From Flavobacterium sp. K5-23 (GTDB lineage Bacteria; Bacteroidota; Bacteroidia; Flavobacteriales; Flavobacteriaceae), in assembly GCF_023278045.1 (NCBI RefSeq), contig NZ_CP056783.1:620001-684000 (forward strand): 64,000 bases of DNA, given 5' to 3'. Position numbers and translations under genes: made by a program. Of the stretch, positions 9,282 to 17,761 are shown in pieces. The notes under the pieces were generated by a model. The model made no database searches. It had not been told where the DNA came from and was given only the letters and a program-made list of their open reading frames with translations. Numbering within the stretch: position 1 is the first letter of the stretch; each line of letters starts with the position of its first letter.

Positions 9282-10046
9282 CTATTTCAGTTCAAATGGG
9301 TCTTGATCATTTAAAAAACCCAGCTTTTCACGAACTTCAGTTAATTTAGATTTATCCAAGGTTGTTATATAAACACCCTCTTGTTCGTTTGGAGCTATTA
9401 TATATTCACCCAAGTAATCCACGACTTGTGAGTGTCCTATATATTCATATCCATTCCCATCCGTTCCTATTCTATTGACACCAATGGTATAACTCATATT
9501 TTCAATCGCCCTTGCGGCTAGCAAAGTATCCCAAGCTTTTATTCTTATTTTTGGCCAACTTGCCACATAAATCAACAAGTCGTAATTCTCAACATTACGA
9601 GAAAAAACAGGGAATCTCAAATCATAACACACAAAAGGACAGATTTTCCAACCTAGATATTCCACAATCAATTTTTGGTTGCCACGAGAATAGACCTTGT
9701 CTTCACCAGCCAGTGTAAACAAATGCCTTTTGTCGTAATGTTGGATTTCTCCAGACGGGAATACGAACAACATTCTATTATAAAAATTAGCATTTTCTTC
9801 AATCACAACACTTCCCGTAATTGCCGCATTTTTGGCTTTCGCCAAAGATTGCATCCATATTACCGTTTTCCCATTCATAGTTTCCGCTACTTTGACTGGA
9901 TGCATTGTAAAACCCGTAGTAAACATTTCTGGAAGCACGATTAGATTGACATCATCAGCAATCGCATTGATTTTATCTTCGAAATAGGCTTTGTTTGCGT
10001 CTGGATTTTCCCAGATTAACGATGATTGAATTAAGGCTACTTTCAT
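9282..10046 (-). CDS. Nitrilase-superfamily amidase (omega-amidase / YafV type)
   Basis: The 254-residue carbon-nitrogen hydrolase shows the Glu-Lys-Cys triad: Glu40 (LPEMFTTGF), Lys106 (YDKRHLF) and Cys140 (CPFVCYDLRFP). The CYDLRFP signature and short length fit the Nit2/YafV branch, which hydrolyses alpha-keto-glutaramate-like amides. It is cytosolic, with no signal peptide. The substrate is inferred from family resemblance only. Confidence 0.88.
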   Translation of the reverse strand: MKVALIQSSLIWENPDANKAYFEDKINAIADDVNLIVLPEMFTTGFTMHPVKVAETMNGKTVIWMQSLAKAKNAAITGSVVIEENANFYNRMLFVFPSGEIQHYDKRHLFTLAGEDKVYSRGNQKLIVEYLGWKICPFVCYDLRFPVFSRNVENYDLLIYVASWPKIRIKAWDTLLAARAIENMSYTIGVNRIGTDGNGYEYIGHSQVVDYLGEYIIAPNEQEGVYITTLDKSKLTEVREKLGFLNDQDPFELK

Positions 10047-10086
10047 TGTGTTTCTTTTTGAGATTTAAAATTAGTTCTAACAATAA

Positions 10087-12867
10087 TTATTTCACTGTGA
10101 TCTCATCTACAAATATAAATGCATCCCCGCCATAACCTTGATGCCATAAAGGAAGTTTGCCATAATTATATGCAATTACTTTGATGTATTTAGCAGCTGT
10201 TGGTTTTATTGTGCCTTTAAAATCCAATATTTTTATATCATATTCTTTAGGGTCTAATTCATTTTCGATGGTTTTCACCAAAGTAAAATTAACATTATCC
10301 TTTGAACTGTAAAACTCCACCTTTTTTGGCATTAAAATCCACGAACGGCTATCTTGGAGAAAATTAGCCGATAATTCAGTTATTTTTTGTTCTTTTTGTA
10401 AATCAATAACACACTCAAAGTCTTGGCTTTGATATCCTTGCCAGTCCCCTTTTTTCCAGTTTTCCGTGCCTAGTATTCCATCAATTATACCTTCATCTCC
10501 CCCTGCCGTGTATTGGGAGTTGAATTTAGACTGAATTGCTATGGTCCAATTGTTAGGTTTTTTGAAAAAAGTAGAAGAAACAATAGTACTCTTCACATTT
10601 GATTCATTGACACTATAGCAATAAACGGTTACTGATTTATCGATTTCAAAAGGAGCAACATATTCTTTAAAATCATTAGTATTTGTAAACGAATAAAATA
10701 ATTTGCTTTTATTTAAATCATCGATAGCAATAGTCGTTTTGTTCTTAAACGATTTACTACTAGCATGAATTACAGGAACCGGATTGATCTTTTGATACTG
10801 AGAAGCGGCAATTTCACTTCTTTGGTTCAAACCAAAATATTTTGAAAACCCTTGATAATTTTCCGTTTTACTGGAAGTACCGTCTTCAAAGTTCACTTTG
10901 ATGGAATCAAAATAAGGCTTAGTCAAACTCCATTCTGGGTTCCCTGGTGTAACGGCATAAATTCCCATTGCACTCAATACATACCAAGCGCTCATTTGCC
11001 CACAGTCTTCATTCCCTATTAATCCATCAGGCTCGTTTTTATAAAAATCATTTAATATGAAATGAACTTTTTCGGTGGTTTTTTCTGGTTTGCCTACATA
11101 ATTATACAAATAGGCCATATGATGACTTGGCTCATTACCGTGAGCATATTGCCCTATCAACCCGGTAACATCAACTTGTTTCCTACCTGTAGTTTTAGCT
11201 TCGCTACTAAACATTTCATCCAGTTTTGCTTCAAATTTTTGTTTCCCTCCATATGCAGCTATCATTCCGGGTATGTCTTGAGGAACAAAAAAAGAATACT
11301 GCCATGAATTCCCTTCAGTATAATTGTTATTGACTTCTTTTGGGTCAAATGGCTTTAACCAACCCCCATTATTCTTTGGTCTCATAAATCCTGTTTTCCA
11401 ATCAAAAACATTTTTCCAGCCTTGGGAGCGTTTCATAAAATACTGATAATCCTTTTCATTATTTAATAAAGTTGCCATTTGAGCAATACACCAATCATCA
11501 TAAGCGTATTCAAGAGTTTTAGAAACACTTTCGTGTTCGTCATCCATAGCAATAAAACCGTTTTTCTTGTACGATTCCAATCCCAAATGATCTAGCATTG
11601 CACTGTGTTTTGACGCTTCATACGCTTTTTCGTAATCAAAACCTTTTATCCCTTTGACCATAGCATCCGCAATAACCGAAACAGAGTGATACCCAATCAT
11701 GCAATCCGTTTCATTAGAGGCTAATTCCCAAACCGGCAATCTCCCACCTTGTTCGTATTGTTTAATAAAAGTATTTATAAAATCAGAGGTTCGTTTTCTA
11801 TCAATTAAAGTGTACAATGGATGCGCTGCTCGAAAAGTATCCCAAAGGGAAAACACCGAATAATAATCAAAACCCTCCGTTTGATGTATTTGATTATCCC
11901 TTCCTCTATATTTTCCGTCTAAATCCTGAGCGATATTAGGTTGTGTCATCGTATGGTACAAAGCAGTATAAAAAACACTAAGCTTGTCTTTGTCATTTGA
12001 AGTAACCTCGATTTTTGACAATTCTTTATCCCAGAGTTGTTCTGTTTGTATTCTTACTTTATCAAAATCCCAATGTTCAATTTCGGACATATTAAGCTTT
12101 GCTCCTTCATGTCCAGTTGGCGAAAGTGACACTTTAATTTCTATTTTTTCTCCTTTAGTAACTTGTTTCGTGAAGCTCAAAGCTATCTCAGTGCCTGAAA
12201 AGAATTTTGAGTTTTGATTTCCATTCCCTTTTGTTTTAGAAACTGTCATAGGTTGATTGAACTCTATACGTGCATATACATATTGATCTCGCGCCCAGGC
12301 TTCACTCCTTCTAAGAATCTCGATGGTTTTGTTATCTATGATTCTAACCTCGCCATACAACAACTTGTCACGGTGATTGAGGTCTAAAATCACATTGGCT
12401 TGACCACTGTTATTAAAAGTATATTGATGAAACCCAACTCTTGTTGATGCAGTCAAAGCAACGTCAATATTGTGTTTATCGAGCTTTACACCATAATATC
12501 CCGCTGCAGCCTTTTCATTTAAATGAGAAAATTTAGAACCATATTCTTTATTATCGAAATTAGGCTCACCCATTGTTGGCATCAACATAATATCTCCAAA
12601 ATCAGAAACGCCAGTTCCATTAAGATGGGTATGCGAAAAACCAAAAATAAAATTATCGCTGTAATGGTAGCCTCCACATCCATCCCAACTACCATCTACT
12701 CTAGAATCAGGGGATAATTGAACCATCCCAAAAGGAGCCGTTACACCAGGAAAAGTATGACCGTGTCCGCCCGTCCCTATCAATGGGTTTACATAGCTAT
12801 GCAGGTTAGTTTGGGCTATTGAAGAAATTGAAACCAATAATAATGACAGACAAAATAATTTTCTCAT
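10087..12867 (-). CDS. GH92 family alpha-1,2-mannosidase, secreted
   Basis: This 926-residue protein has a signal peptide (MRKLFCLSLLLVSISSIAQ). The GH92 motifs are GTGGHGHTFPGVTAPFGMV near residue 32, SLWDTFRAAHP in the middle, and IGNEDCGQMSAWY, the segment bearing the catalytic acids. GH92 enzymes are calcium-dependent exo-mannosidases that trim mannans or N-glycans. The C-terminal ~150 residues resemble an F5/8-type-C (discoidin) carbohydrate-binding fold. There is no SusC/SusD pair beside it, so it is not in an obvious polysaccharide utilisation locus. Confidence 0.95.
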   Translation of the reverse strand: MRKLFCLSLLLVSISSIAQTNLHSYVNPLIGTGGHGHTFPGVTAPFGMVQLSPDSRVDGSWDGCGGYHYSDNFIFGFSHTHLNGTGVSDFGDIMLMPTMGEPNFDNKEYGSKFSHLNEKAAAGYYGVKLDKHNIDVALTASTRVGFHQYTFNNSGQANVILDLNHRDKLLYGEVRIIDNKTIEILRRSEAWARDQYVYARIEFNQPMTVSKTKGNGNQNSKFFSGTEIALSFTKQVTKGEKIEIKVSLSPTGHEGAKLNMSEIEHWDFDKVRIQTEQLWDKELSKIEVTSNDKDKLSVFYTALYHTMTQPNIAQDLDGKYRGRDNQIHQTEGFDYYSVFSLWDTFRAAHPLYTLIDRKRTSDFINTFIKQYEQGGRLPVWELASNETDCMIGYHSVSVIADAMVKGIKGFDYEKAYEASKHSAMLDHLGLESYKKNGFIAMDDEHESVSKTLEYAYDDWCIAQMATLLNNEKDYQYFMKRSQGWKNVFDWKTGFMRPKNNGGWLKPFDPKEVNNNYTEGNSWQYSFFVPQDIPGMIAAYGGKQKFEAKLDEMFSSEAKTTGRKQVDVTGLIGQYAHGNEPSHHMAYLYNYVGKPEKTTEKVHFILNDFYKNEPDGLIGNEDCGQMSAWYVLSAMGIYAVTPGNPEWSLTKPYFDSIKVNFEDGTSSKTENYQGFSKYFGLNQRSEIAASQYQKINPVPVIHASSKSFKNKTTIAIDDLNKSKLFYSFTNTNDFKEYVAPFEIDKSVTVYCYSVNESNVKSTIVSSTFFKKPNNWTIAIQSKFNSQYTAGGDEGIIDGILGTENWKKGDWQGYQSQDFECVIDLQKEQKITELSANFLQDSRSWILMPKKVEFYSSKDNVNFTLVKTIENELDPKEYDIKILDFKGTIKPTAAKYIKVIAYNYGKLPLWHQGYGGDAFIFVDEITVK

Positions 12868-12886
12868 TGTAAGAAGTTTGATATTC

Positions 12887-12894
12887 CAAATATA
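12887..12894 (-). promoter_or_regulatory. -7 promoter element of the GH92 gene
   Basis: TATATTTG on the minus strand, 19 bases before the ATG, fits the Bacteroidota -7 consensus. The rest of 12895-13063 is AT-rich and holds no gene that can be supported. Confidence 0.5.
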
Positions 12895-13063
12895 GAAAAT
12901 ATAAATAGCTATTCCTTGCTAATCTATCAATACCATTTATGGATGAGGAAGAAGAAATATAATTTACACTTTACTTAATGACACTCTAAGAATACTCTAC
13001 AAAGGCTTAAATAATGTGATAGATTTCATTAACTTAATGATATTAAGCTTGAGCTAACCGGAA

Positions 13064-14479
13064 TTATGACTCTTCATTTATAGCAAGTAAATTATTAAAA
13101 TTAAATCTGAATTTTAATGAATTTCTTGCAGAATGCACTTGAAATTCACCTAACGAAAAACTGCTTTTTCCGTATTTAATCGTGACGCTACTTTTCTTAG
13201 TAAAGTCATTAGAATAATCGATTAAATTTGGATTAAATAAAATGTTCTCCAAATCAGATTTTACAACAAGTTTAGAACTTACATTGTTTTCATTTAAATA
13301 CAATGACCATAAAAGGTAATCACATTCATTTAAATATTTTACGTATTCGCTTAAAAGCAACGATAGTTTTTCTTTGTCTTTTACTAAAAGCCTGAATTTT
13401 TCTTCATTCATTTTTCCTTCGTACCATCCTTTTTTTGAAAAATGCAAGTCAAATGTTTTTGGTGATGGTTGCCCAACTTCTGGTGGACAAACTTTAAACG
13501 CTTTTGACTTATTGGTTTTTACTGATAAAGTCGCATTGTTTTCAAGAAAAAAATCAACACCGCTTTTACTATGACCGCCACGTTCTCTTTTCTCAGTTCC
13601 TGAATATTTTACTGGCTTCAAAGGAAATAAATTCGGTTTATTAATTGTGTAATGCTCTTCAAAGGCTTTTAAAATTATCTTGTCAGAGTTGTTTAGCAAT
13701 CTGTCATTGTTTATTCCTGAATCAAGTTCAAAAACATTACAAATGGCTAGTTCAACTGTGTCTCCAAGCAATGAATTATTTATTTTTTTTTCAACTTTTA
13801 ATAATGACGGGAAATTTTCTCGATGTAATCTAATTTTATATCCTGCACGATTTGTATGTAATTGTAATTCAACAACCGTTTTTCCTTTATATTTTATTGT
13901 ATTTGACTCAACCCATTCAGCTGCTGTTGGTTTAGTGAAAGTGAAATTTTTATAGTCGAATGTCAATTCAGGTAAATCATCTCTTTTTAGAATTTCGTAA
14001 TGAAATGTTTTGTCTTTAAAATAAAGCCAACAATTATAGTCGCTAACTAAAGCGTAATCAACTATAATAGGCAACATTTCATCAATATGTTTTAGGCAAA
14101 ATTCTTTAAAGTTTTTTCTTGAAATATCTTCTGTTGTTAAATGCCCAAAGAAATGATTAAAAGTCTCATCGCCTGCTTGCCCAACAACTTTAGGAGCAAA
14201 CATTTTTCCGCTTGCTTGAAATGTTCTTACCGAAAAAGTTTCGTCATTTGCCAGTAAAAAATTGTGAGGACATCTTTTAATGAAAGAAGAAGTGAATTCT
14301 TTTGAATCCGATAAATATTGAATTGGTTCCCTTCCTGTGAAAATTTCAGAAATTATATTTGAACTGATAAATAAATCCAGTAAATCATCGTCAACTCTTT
14401 CTATAGATATATAGTTTTCAAGTTTATATTTTAAGCAAATTGCATATTGAAATGTGATGCCAAAAGTTTCATTGTTCAT
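13064..14479 (-). CDS. Two-lobed restriction-endonuclease-like protein (orphan), function unproven
   Basis: The 471-residue protein has no recognised name. It consists of two homologous halves: residues 73-111 and 309-347 align without gaps (offset 236) with 14 identities, including SV(R/K)T, P..VGQ and TF. A second matching pair is TIKY-x(9)-Q.H at about 194-208 and TIKY...Q.H at 433-449. The C-terminal lobe has Asp309 followed by SVK at 319-321, spacing like a PD-(D/E)XK nuclease with a substituted middle acid; the N-terminal lobe has Asn73 and Arg85 at the same places and would be inactive. Two-lobed restriction enzymes such as Sau3AI give a precedent. No methyltransferase gene is adjacent. 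Nuclease function is inferred. Confidence 0.5.
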   Translation of the reverse strand: MNNETFGITFQYAICLKYKLENYISIERVDDDLLDLFISSNIISEIFTGREPIQYLSDSKEFTSSFIKRCPHNFLLANDETFSVRTFQASGKMFAPKVVGQAGDETFNHFFGHLTTEDISRKNFKEFCLKHIDEMLPIIVDYALVSDYNCWLYFKDKTFHYEILKRDDLPELTFDYKNFTFTKPTAAEWVESNTIKYKGKTVVELQLHTNRAGYKIRLHRENFPSLLKVEKKINNSLLGDTVELAICNVFELDSGINNDRLLNNSDKIILKAFEEHYTINKPNLFPLKPVKYSGTEKRERGGHSKSGVDFFLENNATLSVKTNKSKAFKVCPPEVGQPSPKTFDLHFSKKGWYEGKMNEEKFRLLVKDKEKLSLLLSEYVKYLNECDYLLWSLYLNENNVSSKLVVKSDLENILFNPNLIDYSNDFTKKSSVTIKYGKSSFSLGEFQVHSARNSLKFRFNFNNLLAINEES

Positions 14480-14547
14480 TTAGTTGTTTTTTTATAATAA
14501 AAATACGGATTTTCCATACTAACAGGGCTCTAAGGAAAGCTGAAGTT

Positions 14548-15495
14548 CTATTTTATATCGTAATCTTCAATTATAGTTCTAATTCCTTCTTGATAAGAAG
14601 TTACTTTAAAATCAGGAAATCTTTTCTTGAATTTTGATGAATCAAAAATATTATCAATAGCATAACGAGGAAGTAGTTCTTGCGTTTCTCTAATATTTGC
14701 ATTAAATAATGAACCCACTTTTAATAGATAAGCATTCAAAACATCATACTTTATTATTCTGCCTAATTGCGCTGATATTTCATCTAGTATTCCTTTATAA
14801 GTTAGTCTGTTATCATCACAAGGAAGATGCCAAGTCTGTCCATAGGTTTCTAGAGTGTTTCCTATCAACGCCATTGCCTTACTTGCATCAGGCGTGTAGA
14901 TTAAAGTTCGTAACACATCGTCTTTTAGGAATACTTTGGGTTTTTTACCTGCTTTAAGTTTTTCAAAAATGAGGGTATTCGTAATTCCTTTTGTTTTTCC
15001 AGGACCATAAAATTCCGGTGCTCTACATATCACAGCATTGATATCTTTTTCTTTTATGGCATTCAACAAAATTTCAGCAGCAATTTTTTTGGCGTTTCCT
15101 TTCTTACCAATAGAATTTAAAGGTGTGTTTTCATTTTGAATTTCGCTGTCTTGAGGATAAGCATAGGTATTGTCAAAGTAAACCAGTTTACAGTTATTAG
15201 CTTTGCATCCTACGATAACATTTTGCATAATTATAGGCCAATCTCTTATCCACACATCCGATTTATAAGGAAGACCAACAGTTAAATAGGCGATTTCAGC
15301 GTTTTCTAAAGCTTTAATAACATCTTCAATATTAAGCAAATCCCCTTTGAATAAGATATCATCCACATTAACTTTTTGAGGATTTCGTCCCACTAATTTT
15401 ACTTCATTCGTGTAATTAGCCCGCAATTCTTTTGCTAATTCCTCACCAATTATTCCGTTTGCACCTAAAATTACTTGCATTATCAATTTTTTCAT
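14548..15495 (-). CDS. NAD(P)-dependent epimerase/dehydratase family protein (extended SDR-like)
   Basis: This Rossmann-fold protein has the nucleotide-binding loop LGANGIIGEELA near the N-terminus and DDILFKGDLLNIEDV following, as in NAD(P)-binding epimerases. FDNTYAYPQD occupies the place of the usual active-site Tyr region, but a clear YxxxK is not seen (GKKGNAKKIAAE instead), so it may be an atypical reductase or binding protein. The start is placed at MKKLIMQV; starts six residues upstream or five downstream are possible. Substrate is unknown. Confidence 0.75.
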   Translation of the reverse strand: MKKLIMQVILGANGIIGEELAKELRANYTNEVKLVGRNPQKVNVDDILFKGDLLNIEDVIKALENAEIAYLTVGLPYKSDVWIRDWPIIMQNVIVGCKANNCKLVYFDNTYAYPQDSEIQNENTPLNSIGKKGNAKKIAAEILLNAIKEKDINAVICRAPEFYGPGKTKGITNTLIFEKLKAGKKPKVFLKDDVLRTLIYTPDASKAMALIGNTLETYGQTWHLPCDDNRLTYKGILDEISAQLGRIIKYDVLNAYLLKVGSLFNANIRETQELLPRYAIDNIFDSSKFKKRFPDFKVTSYQEGIRTIIEDYDIK

Positions 15496-15552
15496 AAAAA
15501 TAAGAAATATCACAATAGACTAAGTTCATTATATTAGCAAAAAAAAGGTTTT

Positions 15553-16116
15553 ATGAAAAAGACACTATTCTTATGCACGATGTTATTCTCAATTATGATT
15601 TTTGGACAAGATAAGTCGGGAGCGAAACTTTTTTGGGGAAATTTACAAAAACAGTGTGGTAAATCTTTTGAAGGAGAGGTGACCGAAGGAGCTGCAAACG
15701 ATACTTTTCGAGGCAAAAAACTACTAATGCACGTTCGTAATTGCAATGAAAATACCATTAGGATTCCGTTTTTTGTGGGAGACGACAAGTCAAGAACTTG
15801 GGTGTTAACCTATAAAAATGATCGCATCCAATTGAAACACGACCACCGTCACGAAGATGGATCAGAAGATGCAGTTACTCAATATGGTGGGACAACCACT
15901 AATTCTGGTTCGGCAACGCTTCAATTTTTTCCGGCTGACCAACAAACTTATGATTTAATTCCAAATGCTGCTGCCAATGTTTGGTGGATTACGCTGGATG
16001 AAACTTCGTTTACCTATAATTTAAGACGAATAGGTTCAGACCGACTGTTTACCGTGAAATTTGATTTGACAAAAATGGCTCCAACTCCATCGGCTCCTTG
16101 GGGATGGAAAGACTAA
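15553..16116 (+). CDS. Secreted protein of unknown function
   Basis: The 187 residues open with a signal peptide (MKKTLFLCTMLFSIMIFGQ), so the mature protein is periplasmic or surface-located. The mature part is polar with a His/Asp-rich stretch (KHDHRHEDGSED, about residues 94-105), two cysteines that could pair (CGKSF and RNCNEN), and a Trp-rich end (APWGWKD). No family was recognised. It is a single-gene unit ending in a strong terminator. Confidence 0.75.
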   Translation: MKKTLFLCTMLFSIMIFGQDKSGAKLFWGNLQKQCGKSFEGEVTEGAANDTFRGKKLLMHVRNCNENTIRIPFFVGDDKSRTWVLTYKNDRIQLKHDHRHEDGSEDAVTQYGGTTTNSGSATLQFFPADQQTYDLIPNAAANVWWITLDETSFTYNLRRIGSDRLFTVKFDLTKMAPTPSAPWGWKD

Positions 16117-16143
16117 AATGTTTTAAAATTAAATTATTCCATA

Positions 16144-16177
16144 AAAAAACGCATCCAAATCAATGGATGCGTTTTTT
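16144..16177 (+). terminator. Intrinsic terminator
   Basis: Stem ACGCATCCA / TGGATGCGT between A and T runs, 28 bp past the stop of the secreted-protein gene. Confidence 0.8.
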
Positions 16178-16206
16178 GATATAATATGTTTTTTAATTAC
16201 AGTGCT

Positions 16207-16235
16207 GGCACGGATTGCAAATCCTCGCTTCGGGT
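16207..16235. repeat. Short palindromic repeat GGCACGGATT..AAATCC, copy 1
   Basis: GGCACGGATT-GC-AAATCCTCGCTTCGGGTA forms a small hairpin (GGATT/AATCC). A second copy lies at 16541-16571; the two flank a small gene. Confidence 0.6.
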
Positions 16236-16265
16236 ATTATCAGCTTTGCAATCATAGCTTACAGC

Positions 16266-16475
16266 TTATTGCGAACGAGTATAACCTAAAGCGATTGCGA
16301 TAGCTTCAATACCACTTGGTTCATTATCATTTGAACTTACAACTAAGCCATTTTCTAAAATCTCATTTCTTTCAATCTGAATGGCTAAAGTTAAAATTTC
16401 ATATTCCGTTAATTTAGGATAATTTACTTTTAATTCTCTTGCGATTTCTGCATATTTCCTAATTGATGTTTTCAT
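16266..16475 (-). CDS. Small helical protein of unknown function
   Basis: The 69 residues, starting MKTSIRKYAEIARELK, are predicted mostly helical with no signal or membrane span. LTEYEILTLAIQIERNEIL looks amphipathic. No family was recognised. It sits between two copies of the GGCACGGATT repeat in the accessory zone, which is its most notable feature. Confidence 0.55.
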   Translation of the reverse strand: MKTSIRKYAEIARELKVNYPKLTEYEILTLAIQIERNEILENGLVVSSNDNEPSGIEAIAIALGYTRSQ

Positions 16476-16540
16476 TTAAATATTGATTTATATGTTATTA
16501 TATTACTTTATGTGTAAAAATAAAATAAAATTTCTTTGCG

Positions 16541-16571
16541 GGCACGGATTAAAAATCCGCGCTATCGGGTA
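16541..16571. repeat. Short palindromic repeat GGCACGGATT..AAATCC, copy 2
   Basis: GGCACGGATT-AAA-AATCCGCGCTATCGGGTA matches the copy at 16207-16235 in the same orientation. It lies just beyond the stop of the gene remnant at 16584-16826. Confidence 0.6.
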
Positions 16572-16583
16572 CAAGAAAAATTA

Positions 16584-16826
16584 TTATACCTTTTTAATTA
16601 TTTCAGTTTTTAATTTAGATTTCAATATAAACCAAATCGGAATACTGAAAATTACTAGTAAACCAAAATTGAAATTTGTTTCTGTTTTAATGCGATGAGC
16701 AGTTAAAGCTCCAATTAAAATTCCAGTATAAAAAAGACCAAATATAATTGTTTGAATTGCTTTTTTTGAGAAAGTTAAATTCCCAATTTTAATTTGTTTA
16801 ATAATTTTTAAGTTAGAAGTAATAAG
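16584..16826 (-). pseudogene. Remnant of a small two-span membrane protein
   Basis: The minus strand has an 81-codon open frame with no ATG, GTG or TTG start at its beginning; two stops (16827-16832) close it upstream. It encodes KIGNLTFSKKAIQT followed by a hydrophobic span (IIFGLFYTGILIGAL), a polar turn (TAHRIKTETN) and a second span (FGLLVIFSIPIWFIL), ending in a Lys-rich tail. This looks like a real membrane protein that has lost its start. The overlapping plus-strand frame has no such pattern. Confidence 0.4.
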
Positions 16827-16860
16827 TTATTATGTTTTCTCTTTTTTTTAAGTCATACTC

Positions 16861-16985
16861 TACAACGTTTTGCCACTTTGAGATGGCTGGAAGTTCGTAA
16901 CCGCTCAATTTTAGGCTTTATGAAAACTTGATGCGAAACGTTAATTCCACTAAATTCCTACTAGCTAAAAATGGCTGTTACAGGC
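16861..16985. repeat. attC-like imperfect palindrome, copy A
   Basis: About 125 bp, noncoding, and closely similar along its whole length to copy B at 17631-17759 (shared CACTTTGAGATGGCTGGAA, AAACTTGATGCGAAACG, CCACTAAATTCC). The outer arms are imperfect inverted repeats. It lies directly downstream of the minus-strand gene ending at 16989. Confidence 0.7.
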
Positions 16986-16988
16986 TGG

Positions 16989-17594
16989 TTATTTATTTAT
17001 CGCAAATTCATCTTTCCCACGTAATATTATTTCTTTTGATTTTTTAATATTCTCCTCTGATTTAGTAATCAAATTCACGAAATTCACATTCAATTTTTCG
17101 TTTTTATTTTCAAACGGCTCAACAATAATTTTTAAAATATAATTTTCGTCAACTATAAAATTATTATAATCTGCATTCACTATAGCATTGTCAATTTTAA
17201 AGATTGTTGTCTTTGCTTTTAGGTTTGTATATTTAGCTTTTAAATTATTTAATGAAATTAATTTAGGTTTATATATTGATTTAGTTACTAAATAAAGTTG
17301 TTCGTGGTATTTTACATTTTCGATTTCAATATTTTTTTTTTCAACATTATAGGTTGCAATTTCATTTGGATTTATAGTTCTTAAAATACCTTCATTAATT
17401 AGCTTTCCATTTATAAAATAAGCCGGCTTTTTTTTATTCTCAATTTCGTTTTTGTATACAACGTTAATAATTGTGTCATTTTCAGAAATAATCTCTTGTT
17501 TTGTAATTCTCAATCCTTGAGCTTTTCCTGTCAGTTTTTGTCCGAAGCTATTAATTGATAAAAGTATTATTGCACTAAAAAGTATCTTTTTCAT
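16989..17594 (-). CDS. Secreted protein with a TonB-plug-like motif
   Basis: The 201 residues start with a signal peptide (MKKILFSAIILLSINSFGQ). Residues about 57-105 (AYFINGKLINEGILRTINPNEIATYNV and following) resemble the short plug-like motif 'xxINGK...IxxINPxxIxxxxV' seen in small Bacteroidota envelope proteins. The rest is Asn/Lys/Ile-rich and not recognised. It is flanked on both sides by copies of the same palindromic element, like a gene cassette. It is more AT-rich than the neighbouring core genes. Confidence 0.65.
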   Translation of the reverse strand: MKKILFSAIILLSINSFGQKLTGKAQGLRITKQEIISENDTIINVVYKNEIENKKKPAYFINGKLINEGILRTINPNEIATYNVEKKNIEIENVKYHEQLYLVTKSIYKPKLISLNNLKAKYTNLKAKTTIFKIDNAIVNADYNNFIVDENYILKIIVEPFENKNEKLNVNFVNLITKSEENIKKSKEIILRGKDEFAINK

Positions 17595-17630
17595 AATTTT
17601 CTTTTTTTACATTTGGTGTTAACTAGCCAC

Positions 17631-17759
17631 TAACGTTTCGACACTTTGAGATGGCTGGAAATTCGTAAACGCTCAGTTTTCGGCTTAACGTAAACTTGAT
17701 GCGAAACGATAATCCCACTAAATTCCAGCTAGCTCAAAATGGTGGTTATGCAACGTTTT
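17631..17759. repeat. attC-like imperfect palindrome, copy B
   Basis: About 129 bp beginning TAACGTTTCG and ending GGTTATGCAACGTTTT. The arms TTTGAGATGGCTGGAA (from 17645) and TTCCAGCTAGCTCAAA (about 17721-17736) pair at 14 of 16 positions. It fills almost all the space between the 17594 start and the 17762 stop. Confidence 0.7.
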
Positions 17760-17761
17760 CA

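Noticed and set aside
16483..16698. Plus-strand 71-residue gene
   Set aside because: It overlaps the GGCACGGATT repeat and the better-supported two-span membrane remnant on the minus strand, and has no recognisable features.
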